From Caulobacter vibrioides (GTDB taxonomy: Bacteria > Pseudomonadota > Alphaproteobacteria > Caulobacterales > Caulobacteraceae), in the NCBI RefSeq assembly GCF_002310375.3, contig NZ_CP023315.3, forward strand, positions 310,001-374,000: a stretch of DNA of 64,000 bases, in the 5' to 3' direction. Shown here in pieces: positions 47,204 to 56,978 of the stretch (within the stretch, counting starts at the first letter, position 1; the number at the start of each line of letters is the position of its first letter). The notes under the pieces are model-generated. The model was given only the letters and a program-made list of their open reading frames with translations, did not search any database and was not told the DNA's origin. The translations under genes were made by a program, and so were the position numbers.

Positions 47204-48505
47204 ATGAGCGAGGACGTGAACAAGGCCGAAACGGCCGGGCGGGGCGGCCGCTACCGCTACGTGGTGCTGGCCATGCTGATCCTGGCTTACACCTTCAACT
47301 TCCTGGACCGGCAGATCCTTGGAATCCTCGCCGGGTCGATCAAGGCCGAGTTGCACCTGACCGACACCCAGCTGGGCCTGATGGGCGGGGTGGCCTTCGC
47401 GGCGCTGTACACCACGCTGGGCGTACCGCTGGCCTGGCTGGCCGACCGTGTCAGCCGCACCTGGATCATGACCGTGGCCCTGACCGTGTGGAGCGGTTTC
47501 ACCGTCGCCTGCGGCCTGGCGGGCGGATTCTGGAGTCTGTTCCTGGCGCGCATGGGCGTCGGCGTCGGCGAGGCGGGGGGCGTGGCGCCGGCCTATTCGC
47601 TGATCGCGGACTATTTCCCCAAGGAGCAGCGCGCCCGGGCGCTGGCGGTCTATTCGTTCGGCATTCCTCTGGGGACGGCTCTGGGCGTGCTGTTTGGCGG
47701 CCTGATCGCGACCTATGTCGACTGGCGCTTCGCCTTCATCGCCGTGGGTCTGGCCGGCGTGCTGCTGGCCCCGATCTTCAAATGGGTGGTCAAGGATCCG
47801 GTGCGCGGCGGCCTTGATCGCGCGCCGGGCGAGGTCGCGCCCGCCGAGCCGCCCAAGGCGCCGGCGTTCGGTCAGGTGCTGGCCACCGTCATGCCCAAGC
47901 CCAGCTTCTGGTTGCTGTCGTTCGGCGCGGCCTGCTCGTCGATCTGCGGCTATGGCGTCGCGTTCTGGCTGCCGACCTTCTTCCAGCGCAGCTTCGGACT
48001 CTCGCTGACCGACCGCGCGCTCTATTACAGCGCCCTGTCGCTGATCGGCGGCGTGGCGGGCATCTGGCTGGGCGGCGTTCTGGCCGACCGCTTCGGCGCC
48101 AAGAACAAGGCCGCCTACGCCCTGGCGCCGGCCATCTGCTTCCTGGTGGCTCTGCCGTGCTTCCTGCTGGCGATGAACGTCCAGTCGATGGTCGTGGCCT
48201 TCCTGCTGTTCCTGATCCCGACGGGGCTGAACCTGGCGTGGCTAGGTCCGGTGGTCGCCGCCGTCCAGCACCTGGCGCCGCCGTCGATGCGGACCACCAC
48301 CTCGGCCCTCTTCCTGCTGATCAACAACCTGCTGGGCCTGGCCGTGGGGCTCTGGTTCTTCGGCTATGTGTCGGACCTGCTCACGCCGCGCTACGGCGCG
48401 GAGTCGATGCGCTATGCGCTCTACTACGGGCTTGGCTTCTACGTTGTGGCCGCTGTCCTGCTGATCATCGCCTCGCGCCGCCTGCAGAAGGACTGGGCCG
48501 AATAG
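47204..48505 (+). CDS. Major facilitator superfamily transporter
   Basis: Inner-membrane transporter of 433 residues with 12 predicted helices. The MFS signature between helices 2 and 3 is AWLADRVSRTWIM, and GVGEAGGVAPAYSLIADYFP near residues 114-133 is typical of the spinster/hexuronate-like subgroup. The ATG follows GAGGAGGG. It may carry the compound taken up by the receptor across the inner membrane; that link is inference from position only. Confidence 0.92.
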   Translation: MSEDVNKAETAGRGGRYRYVVLAMLILAYTFNFLDRQILGILAGSIKAELHLTDTQLGLMGGVAFAALYTTLGVPLAWLADRVSRTWIMTVALTVWSGFTVACGLAGGFWSLFLARMGVGVGEAGGVAPAYSLIADYFPKEQRARALAVYSFGIPLGTALGVLFGGLIATYVDWRFAFIAVGLAGVLLAPIFKWVVKDPVRGGLDRAPGEVAPAEPPKAPAFGQVLATVMPKPSFWLLSFGAACSSICGYGVAFWLPTFFQRSFGLSLTDRALYYSALSLIGGVAGIWLGGVLADRFGAKNKAAYALAPAICFLVALPCFLLAMNVQSMVVAFLLFLIPTGLNLAWLGPVVAAVQHLAPPSMRTTTSALFLLINNLLGLAVGLWFFGYVSDLLTPRYGAESMRYALYYGLGFYVVAAVLLIIASRRLQKDWAE

Positions 48506-48819
48506 GGGCTCTTGGCGCGGTTGCTTTGGTGCGTCAGGGCCCTGGCCATGTCGCCAGGGCCCTATGACAACGTTGCCATTGCTGAACGCTTCAGCGCAGT
48601 GCGATCGGCGGCGTGCGGCGGAAGGGGTGGGACCGGTAACAATACCGTCGCGTCAAGGGTTTCCTTGCCAGGCTCGCCTAAACGGGCGGCGACGGTGGCC
48701 TATCGGACAAGATAACCGCGCAAGCCTTCACCTTATCGTCCACGCGCGGTTGCGCCTGCGAAATAGCGCTCCTATAACCCGGCCACATTTCAGAAAGCCG
48801 TCGTCGAGACCGGGCCCTC
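48506..48819. other. Gap between the MFS gene and sucC
   Basis: No gene supported. A perfect 11-base hairpin AGGGCCCTGGC/GCCAGGGCCCT (48536-48546 with 48553-48563) lies 30 bases after the MFS stop without a T-run. Near the end, TTGCGCC (48750-48756) and the CCTATAAC stretch (48771-48778) could be the sucC promoter; this is a weak call. Confidence 0.5.
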
Positions 48820-50019
48820 ATGAACATCCACGAACATCAAGCCAAAGCCGTACTCGCCGAGTTCGGCGCCCCCGTGCCGCGCGGTTTCGCCGCGTTCACG
48901 CCCGATGAAGCCGCCGCCGCCGCCGAAAAGCTGGGCGGACCGGTCTTCGTCGTGAAGAGCCAGATCCACGCCGGTGGCCGTGGCAAGGGCAAGTTCGAGG
49001 GCTTGGGCCCCGACGCCAAGGGCGGCGTCCGCGTCGTCAAGTCGGTCGACGAGGTCCGCTCGAACGCCGAGGAAATGCTGGGCCGCGTCCTTGTGACGCA
49101 CCAGACCGGCCCCAAGGGCAAGCAGGTCAACCGCCTCTACATCGAAGAAGGCGCGGCGATCGCCAAGGAATTCTACCTGTCGCTTCTGGTTGACCGCGCC
49201 TCGAGCAAGGTCTCGGTCGTCGCCTCGACCGAAGGCGGCATGGACATCGAGGACGTCGCCCACTCGACGCCCGAGAAGATCCACACCTTCACCATCGACC
49301 CGGCGACGGGCGTGTGGCCGACCCATCACCGGGCTCTGGCCAAGGCCCTGGGCCTGACCGGCGGTCTGGCCAAGGAAGCCGCCTCGCTGCTGAACCAGCT
49401 CTATACGGCGTTCATGGCCAAGGACATGGCCATGCTGGAGATCAACCCGCTGATCGTGACGGCGGATGATCACCTGCGCGTCCTCGACGCCAAGCTGTCG
49501 TTCGACGGCAACAGCCTGTTCCGTCACCCGGACATCAAGGCGCTGCGCGACGAGAGCGAAGAAGACCCCAAGGAAATCGAAGCCAGCAAGTACGACCTGG
49601 CCTACATCGCCCTCGACGGCGAAATCGGCTGCATGGTCAACGGCGCCGGTCTGGCCATGGCCACCATGGACATCATCAAGCTGTACGGCGCCGAGCCGGC
49701 CAACTTCCTGGATGTCGGCGGCGGCGCCAGCAAGGAAAAGGTCACCGCGGCCTTCAAGATCATCACCGCCGACCCGGCCGTCAAAGGTATCCTGGTCAAC
49801 ATCTTCGGCGGCATCATGCGCTGCGACATCATCGCCGAGGGCGTCATCGCCGCGGTGAAGGAAGTCGGTCTCCAGGTTCCGCTGGTCGTCCGTCTGGAAG
49901 GCACCAACGTCGAACTCGGCAAGAAAATCATCTCGGAAAGCGGCCTGAACGTCATCGCCGCCAACGATCTGTCTGACGGCGCCGAGAAGATCGTCGCCGC
50001 TGTGAAGGGCGCCCGCTAA
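48820..50019 (+). CDS. sucC: Succinyl-CoA synthetase beta subunit
   Basis: Beta subunit of the TCA-cycle enzyme that interconverts succinyl-CoA and succinate with nucleotide phosphorylation. Its 399 residues start [20 protein letters not shown] and show the ATP-grasp part ([14 protein letters not shown]) and the CoA-domain segments [20 protein letters not shown] and [16 protein letters not shown]. Its stop is immediately followed by the sucD ATG. Confidence 0.98.
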   Translation: MNIHEHQAKAVLAEFGAPVPRGFAAFTPDEAAAAAEKLGGPVFVVKSQIHAGGRGKGKFEGLGPDAKGGVRVVKSVDEVRSNAEEMLGRVLVTHQTGPKGKQVNRLYIEEGAAIAKEFYLSLLVDRASSKVSVVASTEGGMDIEDVAHSTPEKIHTFTIDPATGVWPTHHRALAKALGLTGGLAKEAASLLNQLYTAFMAKDMAMLEINPLIVTADDHLRVLDAKLSFDGNSLFRHPDIKALRDESEEDPKEIEASKYDLAYIALDGEIGCMVNGAGLAMATMDIIKLYGAEPANFLDVGGGASKEKVTAAFKIITADPAVKGILVNIFGGIMRCDIIAEGVIAAVKEVGLQVPLVVRLEGTNVELGKKIISESGLNVIAANDLSDGAEKIVAAVKGAR

Positions 50020-50904
50020 ATGTCGGTTCTGATCGGTTCCCACACCAAGGTCATCTGCCAGGGCATCACCGGCGCTCAAGGCACGTTCCACACCGAGCAG
50101 GCCATCGCGTATGGCACGCAGATGGTCGGCGGCGTCACCCCGGGCAAGGGCGGCCAAACCCACATCGGCCTGCCGGTGTTCGACACCGTCGCCGAAGCCA
50201 AGGACCGCACCGGCGCCGACGCCTCGGTGATCTATGTCCCGCCGCCCTTCGCGGCTGACTCGATCCTGGAGGCCATCGAGGCCGAGATCCCGCTGATCGT
50301 CTGCATCACCGAGGGCATCCCGGTGCTGGACATGGTCAAGGTCAAGAAGGCCCTGCAAGGTTCGCGTTCGCGCCTGATCGGCCCGAACTGCCCGGGCGTC
50401 CTGACGCCCAACCAGTGCAAGATCGGCATCATGCCGGGCGGCATCTTCTCGGAAGGCTCGGTCGGCGTCGTGTCGCGTTCGGGCACCCTGACCTATGAAG
50501 CCGTGTTCCAGACCACCAATGCGGGCCTGGGCCAGACGACCGCTGTCGGCATCGGCGGCGACCCGGTCAAGGGCACCGAGTTCATCGACGTCCTGGAAAT
50601 GTTCCTGGCCGACGAAGCCACCAAGTCGATCGTCATGATCGGTGAAATCGGCGGCTCGGCCGAAGAAGAAGCGGCCCAGTTCCTGAAGGACGAAGCCAAG
50701 CGCGGCCGCAAGAAGCCGATGGTCGGCTTCATCGCCGGTCGCACGGCTCCTCCTGGTCGTCACATGGGCCACGCCGGCGCCATCGTGTCGGGCGGCAAGG
50801 GCGGCGCCGAGGACAAGATCGCGGCGATGGAAGACGCGGGCATCCGCGTTTCGCCCTCGCCGGCCAAGCTGGGTGAAACCCTGCTTGAAGTGCTCAAGGG
50901 CTAA
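50020..50904 (+). CDS. sucD: Succinyl-CoA synthetase alpha subunit
   Basis: Alpha subunit carrying the CoA-binding Rossmann domain ([20 protein letters not shown]) and the phosphohistidine H251 in [18 protein letters not shown]. The 294 residues fit the family. It directly abuts sucC with no intergenic base, so translation is coupled. A terminator and overlapping hairpins separate it from sucA. Confidence 0.98.
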   Translation: MSVLIGSHTKVICQGITGAQGTFHTEQAIAYGTQMVGGVTPGKGGQTHIGLPVFDTVAEAKDRTGADASVIYVPPPFAADSILEAIEAEIPLIVCITEGIPVLDMVKVKKALQGSRSRLIGPNCPGVLTPNQCKIGIMPGGIFSEGSVGVVSRSGTLTYEAVFQTTNAGLGQTTAVGIGGDPVKGTEFIDVLEMFLADEATKSIVMIGEIGGSAEEEAAQFLKDEAKRGRKKPMVGFIAGRTAPPGRHMGHAGAIVSGGKGGAEDKIAAMEDAGIRVSPSPAKLGETLLEVLKG

Positions 50905-50917
50905 CTAGACACCGAAA

Positions 50918-50946
50918 CCCCGCCTCGCGCGGGGCCCAGGTTTTTT
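50918..50946 (+). terminator. Terminator after sucCD
   Basis: CCCCGC/GCGGGG stem with a 5-base loop, then CCCAGG and six Ts. Part of it is reused by a longer competing stem (50932-50986). Confidence 0.7.
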
Positions 50947-51014
50947 GCGACCGCCAGTCGACGATCCGAAAAAATCACCTGGGCCCCCGCGAAGCGACGG
51001 GCGCCCGGGTGATT
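50932..51014. repeat. Overlapping inverted repeats between sucD and sucA
   Basis: Two dyads share bases. First, GGGCCCAGG with TTTTTT (50932-50946) pairs with AAAAAA and CCTGGGCCC (50969-50986), leaving TCA bulged. Second, AATCACC (50973-50979) pairs with GGTGATT (51008-51014), with GGGC/GCCC and CCCG/CGGG inside. Only one can form at a time. They lie in the 177 bases before the sucA ATG. Confidence 0.65.
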
Positions 51015-51081
51015 GAGAGACTATATTTACGGGCTATGCGGTAGCGCTCCCGTAAGCAGCGGATCTGAAGGCGACAAATCC

Positions 51082-54045
51082 ATGGCGGACGACGCAGGCA
51101 TCATCAACCAGGTCTTGACCGAGACCAGCTTCCTCTACGGCGCCAATGCGGCGTTCGTGGAAGATCTCTACGCCCAGTGGGCGGAGAATCCCGGATCGGT
51201 CGAGCCCTCGTGGAACGCCTTCTTCGCCAGCCTGCAGGAGCAGGCCGACCAGGTTAAGCGGGCCGCGCAGGACCCCGCCTGGACGCCCAAGAAGGTCGCC
51301 ACCGTCCGTCCGGACTGGCTGTCGGCCCTGGACGGCCAATGGGCCACCGTCGCCCCCGCCGTCGAAGCCAAGGTCTCCAAGGCCATCGAGGCCAAGGCGC
51401 CCGGCGCCAACGCCGAGGCCGTCCGCGCCGCCACGCTGGACAGCCTGCGCGCCATCATGATGATCCGCGCCTATCGCATGCGCGGTCACCTGGCCGCCAA
51501 TCTCGACCCGCTGGGCCTGGATCCGCCGAAGGACGCCAGCGAGCTGGACCCGGCCTCGTACGGCTTCTCGGAAGCCGACTACGACCGTCCGATCTTCCTC
51601 GACTTCGTGCTGGGTCTTGAGACCGCCACGGTGCGCGAGATCTTGTCGATCGTCCGCCGCACCTACTGCGGCAATGTCGGCGTGCAGTACATGCACATCT
51701 CCGACCCGGCCGAGAAGGCCTGGCTGCAAGAGCGCATCGAAGGCCGCGACAAGGAGATCGTGTTCTCCAAGGAGGGCAAGGTCGCCATCCTGAAGAAGCT
51801 GATCGAGGCCGAGGGCTTCGAGCGCTTCCTGCACAAGCGTTTCCCCGGCACCAAGCGCTTTGGCCTGGACGGCGGCGAGGCCATGGTCCCGGCGCTGGAG
51901 CAGATCATCAAGCGCGGCGGCGCCCTGGGCGTGAAGGACATCGTCCTGGGCATGCCGCACCGCGGTCGCCTGAACGTGCTGGCCGCCGTGATGGGCAAGC
52001 CCTACCACGTGATCTTCCACGAGTTCCAAGGCGGCTCGTCGGTTCCCTCGGACGTCGAGGGCTCGGGCGACGTGAAGTACCACATGGGCGCCTCGTCGGA
52101 CCGTGAGTTCGACGACAACAAGGTCCACCTGTCGCTGACCGCGAACCCGTCGCACCTGGAAATCGTCAACCCGGTCGTGATCGGCAAGGCCCGCGCCAAG
52201 CAGGCCTTCACCCTGCGCGAGCAGCCGGACGCGGGCCGTGGCCACGTGCTGCCGCTGCTGTTGCACGGCGACGCCGCCTTCGCCGGCCAAGGCGTGGTGG
52301 CCGAGTGCTTCACCCTGTCGGGCCTGAAGGGCTACCGCACGGGCGGCACCATCCACTTCATCGTCAACAACCAGATCGGCTTCACCACCAGCCCGCGCTA
52401 TTCGCGCAGCTCGCCCTATCCCAGCGACATGGCGCTGATGGTCGAGGCGCCGATCTTCCACGTGAACGGCGATGATCCCGAAGCCGTCGTCTTCGCCGCC
52501 AAGGTCGCGACCGAGTACCGGCAGAAGTTCGGTAAGGACGTGGTCATCGACATGGTCTGCTACCGTCGCTTCGGTCACAACGAAGGCGACGATCCGACCA
52601 TGACGTCGCCGCTGATGTACGCGAAGATCAAGGGCCACGCCCCCACGCGCGAACTGTACGCCAACCGCCTGATTGGCGAAGGCGTCATCACCCAGGCCGA
52701 CAGCGACAGCTGGGTTCTGGAGTTCGAGAAGTTCCTCGACGCCGAGTTCGACGCCGGCAAGACCTACAAGCCCAACAAGGCCGACTGGCTGGACGGCAAG
52801 TGGGCGGGCCTTACCCTGCCGGGCGACGAGGATCGCCGCGGCAAGACCGCCTTCCCGGAAACCCGCCTGCGCGAGCTGGGCCGTCAGATCACCGCGATCC
52901 CCGAGCGGATCGACGCTCACAAGACCGTGCGTCGCGCCATCGAGAACCGTCGCGACGCGTTCGAGAAGGGCGAGGGCATTGACTGGGGCGCGGCCGAGCA
53001 CTTGGCCTTCGCCACCCTGCTCGACGAGGGCATCCCGGTCCGCCTGTCGGGCCAGGACTCGGTGCGCGGCACCTTCACCCAGCGCCATTCGGACATCATC
53101 GATCAGAAGACCGAAGAGCACTACACGCCGCTGAACAACATCCGTCCGGGCCAGGCGCATTATGAAGTGATCGACTCGGCCCTGTCGGAAGAGGCGGTGC
53201 TGGGCTTCGAATACGGCTTCTCGCTGGCCGAGCCGAACACGCTCACCCTGTGGGAAGGCCAGTTCGGCGACTTCGTGAACGGCGCCCAGGTGGTCATCGA
53301 CCAGTTCATCAGCTCGGGCGAGCGCAAGTGGCTGCGCATGAGCGGCCTGGTGATGCTGCTGCCGCACGGCTATGAGGGCCAGGGCCCCGAGCACAGCTCG
53401 GCGCGCCTGGAGCGCTTCCTGCAGTCGTGCGCGGAAGACAACATGCAGGTCGTCAACTGCACCACGCCGGCCAACTACTTCCACGCGCTGCGTCGCCAGA
53501 TGCACCGCGAGTTCCGCAAGCCGCTGATCGTGATGGCCCCCAAGAGCCTGCTGCGCCACAAGCGCGCGGTCTCGAACCTGTCGGACTTCGCCGAGGGCTC
53601 GACCTTCCACCGCGTGATGGTGGACGGCGCTGAGGCCGGCTGCGATGTCGGTGGGATCACGCTGAAGAGCGACGATCAGATCAAGCGCGTCATCGTCTGT
53701 TCGGGCAAGGTCTACTTCGACCTCGTCGACCAGCGCGCGAAGCTCGGCCGTGATGACGTCTACCTGCTGCGTCTGGAGCAGTTCTATCCGTGGCCGATGA
53801 AGTCGCTGATGAACGTGCTGGGACGCTTCAAGAACGCCGACCTGATCTGGTGTCAGGAAGAGCCCCGGAACATGGGCGGCTGGACGTTCGTTGATCCGTG
53901 GCTGGAAATGACGCTCGACAAGCTGGACATCAAGGCCAAGCGCGCCAAGTACGTCGGCCGCCCGGCCTCGGCCTCGACGGCCGCCGGCCTGATGAGCCGC
54001 CACCTGAAAGAGCTTGAAACCTTCCTCAACGAGGCCTTCGCGTAA
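51082..54045 (+). CDS. sucA: 2-oxoglutarate dehydrogenase E1 component
   Basis: Thiamine-diphosphate-dependent E1 of the 2-oxoglutarate dehydrogenase complex, decarboxylating 2-oxoglutarate and passing succinyl groups to SucB. Its 987 residues are standard. The N-terminus [20 protein letters not shown], the substrate-pocket motif [19 protein letters not shown], the ThDP region [20 protein letters not shown] and the C-terminal [15 protein letters not shown] are all typical. I chose ATG at 51082; a start at 51013 would fall in the hairpin region. Confidence 0.98.
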   Translation: MADDAGIINQVLTETSFLYGANAAFVEDLYAQWAENPGSVEPSWNAFFASLQEQADQVKRAAQDPAWTPKKVATVRPDWLSALDGQWATVAPAVEAKVSKAIEAKAPGANAEAVRAATLDSLRAIMMIRAYRMRGHLAANLDPLGLDPPKDASELDPASYGFSEADYDRPIFLDFVLGLETATVREILSIVRRTYCGNVGVQYMHISDPAEKAWLQERIEGRDKEIVFSKEGKVAILKKLIEAEGFERFLHKRFPGTKRFGLDGGEAMVPALEQIIKRGGALGVKDIVLGMPHRGRLNVLAAVMGKPYHVIFHEFQGGSSVPSDVEGSGDVKYHMGASSDREFDDNKVHLSLTANPSHLEIVNPVVIGKARAKQAFTLREQPDAGRGHVLPLLLHGDAAFAGQGVVAECFTLSGLKGYRTGGTIHFIVNNQIGFTTSPRYSRSSPYPSDMALMVEAPIFHVNGDDPEAVVFAAKVATEYRQKFGKDVVIDMVCYRRFGHNEGDDPTMTSPLMYAKIKGHAPTRELYANRLIGEGVITQADSDSWVLEFEKFLDAEFDAGKTYKPNKADWLDGKWAGLTLPGDEDRRGKTAFPETRLRELGRQITAIPERIDAHKTVRRAIENRRDAFEKGEGIDWGAAEHLAFATLLDEGIPVRLSGQDSVRGTFTQRHSDIIDQKTEEHYTPLNNIRPGQAHYEVIDSALSEEAVLGFEYGFSLAEPNTLTLWEGQFGDFVNGAQVVIDQFISSGERKWLRMSGLVMLLPHGYEGQGPEHSSARLERFLQSCAEDNMQVVNCTTPANYFHALRRQMHREFRKPLIVMAPKSLLRHKRAVSNLSDFAEGSTFHRVMVDGAEAGCDVGGITLKSDDQIKRVIVCSGKVYFDLVDQRAKLGRDDVYLLRLEQFYPWPMKSLMNVLGRFKNADLIWCQEEPRNMGGWTFVDPWLEMTLDKLDIKAKRAKYVGRPASASTAAGLMSRHLKELETFLNEAFA

Positions 54046-54104
54046 GCGAAGGACTCGCACCCAAGAAACCCGCCGGACCAAGCAAGAGAGACTCGGAAAG
54101 CCCC

Positions 54105-55325
54105 ATGGCCGACATCAATACGCCCGCCCTCGGCGAATCCGTCACCGAAGCCACGGTGGCGCGCTGGACCAAGAAGGTCGGTGAGGCCGTGAAGAAGGAC
54201 GAGATCCTCGTCGAGCTGGAAACCGACAAGGTTTCGCTCGAAGTGGCCTCGCCCGCCGACGGCGTGCTGTCGGCGATCGGCGCTGCGGAAGGCGCGACCG
54301 TCGTTCCGGGCACGGTGCTGGGCGTCGTCGCCGAAGGCGCGACCGCCTCGGCCGCGCCGGCCGCCGCGCCGGCTCCGAAGGCTGAAGCGCCCAAGCCCGC
54401 GCCGGCTCCGGCCGCCGCTCCGGCCCCGGTCGCCGCGGCTCCCGCCGCCGCGCCGGTCAGCCCGGCCCCGGCCCGCATCGCCGCCGAAAGCGGCCTCGAC
54501 CTCTCCAAGGTCGCGGGCACCGGCAAGGACGGCCGCGTCACCAAGGGCGACGCCCTGGCCGCTCTGGAAGCCCGCGCCGCCGCTCCGGCCCCGGCCGCCG
54601 CTGCGAGCGCGCCGCGCGCCCTGCACGAGCGCGAAGAGCGCGTGAAGATGACGCGCCTGCGTCAGACGATCGCCCGTCGCCTGAAGGAAGCCCAGAACAC
54701 CGCCGCCATGCTGACGACCTTCAACGAGGTCGACATGAGCGCCGTGATGGCCCTGCGCGCCCAGTACAAGGACGTGTTCGAAAAGCGCCACGGCGTGAAG
54801 CTGGGCTTCATGTCCTTCTTCACCAAGGCCGTCGTGGCCGCGCTGAAGGCGATCCCGGACGTCAACGCCGAGATCGACGGTCAGGACATCATCTACAAGA
54901 ACCACTACGACATCGGCGTCGCCGTCGGCACCGATAAGGGCCTGGTGGTTCCGGTCGTCCGTGACGCCGACGTGCTGAACCTGGCCGAGATCGAAAAGAC
55001 CATCGGCGACCTCGGCAAGAAGGCCCGCACCGGCGGCCTGGCCATCGAGGACATGCAGGGCGGCACCTTCACGATCACCAACGGCGGCATCTACGGCTCG
55101 CTGATGTCGACCCCGATCCTGAACGCGCCGCAGTCGGGCATCCTGGGCATGCACGCCATCAAGGAACGCCCGATGGTCGTCAACGGCAAGATCGAGATCC
55201 GGCCGATGATGTACCTGGCCTTGTCCTACGACCACCGCGTCGTCGACGGCGCCGGCGCCGTGACCTTCCTGGTCAAGGTCAAGGAAGCCCTCGAAGACCC
55301 GCAGCGCCTGCTGCTGGATCTCTAA
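54105..55325 (+). CDS. sucB: Dihydrolipoyl succinyltransferase (E2 of 2-oxoglutarate dehydrogenase)
   Basis: E2 core of the 2-oxoglutarate dehydrogenase complex, 406 residues. It has a lipoyl domain (about 1-76, lipoyl-lysine K42 in ETDKVSLE), an Ala/Pro linker (about 80-122), a peripheral-subunit-binding domain (about 123-158, [20 protein letters not shown]), a second linker, and a catalytic domain with H377 in [10 protein letters not shown]. It follows sucA by 59 bases. lpd, usually next, is displaced by about 1.6 kb. Confidence 0.98.
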   Translation: MADINTPALGESVTEATVARWTKKVGEAVKKDEILVELETDKVSLEVASPADGVLSAIGAAEGATVVPGTVLGVVAEGATASAAPAAAPAPKAEAPKPAPAPAAAPAPVAAAPAAAPVSPAPARIAAESGLDLSKVAGTGKDGRVTKGDALAALEARAAAPAPAAAASAPRALHEREERVKMTRLRQTIARRLKEAQNTAAMLTTFNEVDMSAVMALRAQYKDVFEKRHGVKLGFMSFFTKAVVAALKAIPDVNAEIDGQDIIYKNHYDIGVAVGTDKGLVVPVVRDADVLNLAEIEKTIGDLGKKARTGGLAIEDMQGGTFTITNGGIYGSLMSTPILNAPQSGILGMHAIKERPMVVNGKIEIRPMMYLALSYDHRVVDGAGAVTFLVKVKEALEDPQRLLLDL

Positions 55326-55334
55326 GCGTCACGG

Positions 55335-55362
55335 AAGCCCGCCCTCATCGGCGGGCTTCTTT
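55335..55362 (+). terminator. Rho-independent terminator after sucB
   Basis: AAGCCCGCC/GGCGGGCTT with a 6-base loop, followed by CTTT, 9 bases after the sucB stop. A second stem, CGGCCCCG/CGGGGCCG, follows just before the DUF3088 gene. Confidence 0.75.
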
Positions 55363-55419
55363 GCATTCGCGGCCCCGGCGTCCTACGTCGGGGCCGTTCG
55401 CATTTTCGGGACCTACGCC

Positions 55420-55764
55420 ATGGCCAAGGACACGCTCTATCTGCTCAAGCCGCACTTCGAGAAGGACGGCGTCCAGCGCTTCTGTCCCGACTGCGCGATG
55501 ATGGAGGGATATCTGGCGACCTATCCCGCCCTGCGCGAGGCGCTGGAGATCGTCTATGTCGACTACGCCCGTCCGCGCGCAGTGCTGGTCGAGCGGCTCG
55601 GCGAAGCGCACCAGAACGCCCCGACCCTGATCCTGGCCCAGGCCGCCCCGGACGAGGGGCCGCACGGCGAAATCCACTTCGCGAACGATCTGTCGTTCCT
55701 GACCGACGCCCGGCCGATCACGCGTTATCTGGCGAGCAAGCTCGGGTTGGCGGCGCCGCTGTGA
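55420..55764 (+). CDS. DUF3088 family protein
   Basis: Protein of 114 residues starting MAKDTLYLLKPHFEKDGVQR. The FCPDCAMMEGYLATYPALRE stretch (CxxC near residues 22-25) and PITRYLASKLGL tail suggest a thioredoxin/glutathione-S-transferase-like fold with a CxxC, and match the DUF3088 family as I recall it. Its function is unknown. It lies between sucB and vapBC. Confidence 0.78.
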   Translation: MAKDTLYLLKPHFEKDGVQRFCPDCAMMEGYLATYPALREALEIVYVDYARPRAVLVERLGEAHQNAPTLILAQAAPDEGPHGEIHFANDLSFLTDARPITRYLASKLGLAAPL

Positions 55765-55792
55765 GATCATTGAAAGTGGCTGCTCGCTGATA

Positions 55793-55811
55793 TATCTATA
55801 ATTCGTAGATA
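55793..55811. promoter_or_regulatory. VapBC autoregulatory operator (predicted)
   Basis: TATCTA and TAGATA are perfect complements separated by 7 bases; outer arms CTGAT (55787-55791) and ATCAG (55815-55819) extend the dyad. It is just upstream of the vapB ATG in an AT-rich patch, where VapBC complexes normally bind. Confidence 0.7.
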
Positions 55812-55822
55812 CGGATCAGCCC

Positions 55823-56095
55823 ATGGCCAAGATCGACGTCGAACCTGCCCGCGCAAAGCTCTTCACCCATGGTGGCAGCCAAGCCGTACGCTTGCCGAAA
55901 GCCTTTCGGTTTGACGGGACCGAGGTCACGGTCAGGCGTGAAGGGCGGAAGGTGATCCTCGAGCCACTGACGGATGACCGTCCCCGGACTCGGGCTGAAC
56001 TTGAGGCCATGTGGGCGCGCGTTGACACGCTTCTCGGCGGTGAGTTCCCGGATCGGGATCAGCCCCCTGAACAAGAGCGCGATTTCGGCTGGTGA
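55823..56095 (+). CDS. vapB: VapB-type antitoxin
   Basis: Antitoxin of 90 residues: an N-terminal SpoVT/AbrB-like swapped-hairpin DNA-binding domain (about 8-50, THGGSQAVRLPKAFRFDGTE) and a C-terminal tail (DQPPEQERDFGW) that would thread into the toxin. With VapC it binds the operator just upstream. The stop overlaps the start of vapC (GTGA). Confidence 0.92.
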   Translation: MAKIDVEPARAKLFTHGGSQAVRLPKAFRFDGTEVTVRREGRKVILEPLTDDRPRTRAELEAMWARVDTLLGGEFPDRDQPPEQERDFGW

Positions 56096-56499
56096 CCCTA
56101 GCACTCGACACGAACGTCTTTATCGACCTGCTGCGGGGACGTCGCGCCTCCGTGCGCCAGAGACATGCCGAAGCGATCCTCGGAACTCGGCCGCTGGTGA
56201 CGTCTCTGGTGGTGTTCCACGAGCTGCATTTCGGAATAGCGGCCAGCCCGAACAGCGTTGCGGAGGCCGATGCGGTAGCGATCGTCCTCAGGGGCGTTTC
56301 CATCGAGCCCTTAACCGAGCAAGACATGATCCGAGCGGCGGAGGTCCGGGCGCGCTTGAGGCGTACGGGCCGACCGATCGGTGGGTACGATGGGCTGATC
56401 GCGGGCCAAGCCCTCGAGCGCGGTTGGACGCTTGTCACATCCAATGTTCGTGAATTCGATCGCGTCGAAGGGCTCGCGCTTGAGAACTGGGGCGAGTAA
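56092..56499 (+). CDS. vapC: VapC-type PIN-domain toxin
   Basis: Endoribonuclease toxin of 135 residues. The PIN acidic residues are visible: D6 in LALDTNVFIDLL, Glu in VVFHELHFG, Asp in IGGYDGLIAGQAL and the final Asp in VTSNVREFDRV, so the site looks intact. The start is GTG, overlapping the vapB stop by 4 bases. Substrates are likely tRNA or rRNA by family. The module sits between sucB and lpd. Confidence 0.93.
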   Translation: MTLALDTNVFIDLLRGRRASVRQRHAEAILGTRPLVTSLVVFHELHFGIAASPNSVAEADAVAIVLRGVSIEPLTEQDMIRAAEVRARLRRTGRPIGGYDGLIAGQALERGWTLVTSNVREFDRVEGLALENWGE

Positions 56500-56978
56500 G
56501 CCGCTCCAGCGGCTCGCCCGCGGCGCCGCGTCGCCAGCGCGTCGTCGTTGCCGTCGCCCGATAGAGCGCCGCCCGGGTGTCGCCTTCCTGGGCGCTGGGC
56601 ACGAAGCCCGCTCCGTTCCAGGCCGGTGTCGACCGCGCGAGGGGGCCGTCAAGGCGCGGGCGGCGACGACGGCGGCCAGGGCCGCGGGGAGGCCGAAGAG
56701 GCGGGCGCGGGGCGTCACGACGATAGGAGCCACGGCGGGGTGGCGCGCTCCAGGCGGTCTAACGCCAAGCTTGTGGCGGTCACCGGATCAGCGCGCGTCG
56801 CCGTCGGGCGCATCCCGCCGTTCTCCTTGATTTTCAAGGGCGCAGGCGACGAAAGGTGGTTCCGTTTTTAACACTCTGGTTCTAAGGAACACGCGCCTCC
56901 AAAGGTCTGACAGAACGGCCGGCGAGGCCCATATCTTGTCCGGCGCCGCTTATGGCGCGTCCTGAAGGCGATAGACCC
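56500..56978. other. Gap between vapC and lpd
   Basis: No confident gene. An AGCCGCT/AGCGGCT hairpin lies just after vapC (56500-56515). On the minus strand a 32-codon frame (56715-56813, AAGGAG before its ATG) overlaps by GTGA a second frame that shows a protein-like stretch only after a frame change, possibly an eroded gene. The last 100 bases are likely to hold the lpd promoter. Confidence 0.4.

Noticed and set aside
51034-54081. A minus-strand frame of over 1000 codons opposite sucA.
   Set aside because: It mirrors the sucA coding strand, has the unusual composition expected of an antisense frame in GC-rich DNA (His/Arg/Asp/Val/Gly-rich, no domain), and sucA itself is unmistakable. The same applies to long antisense frames opposite pstA, the chemoreceptors and the carotenoid oxygenase gene.
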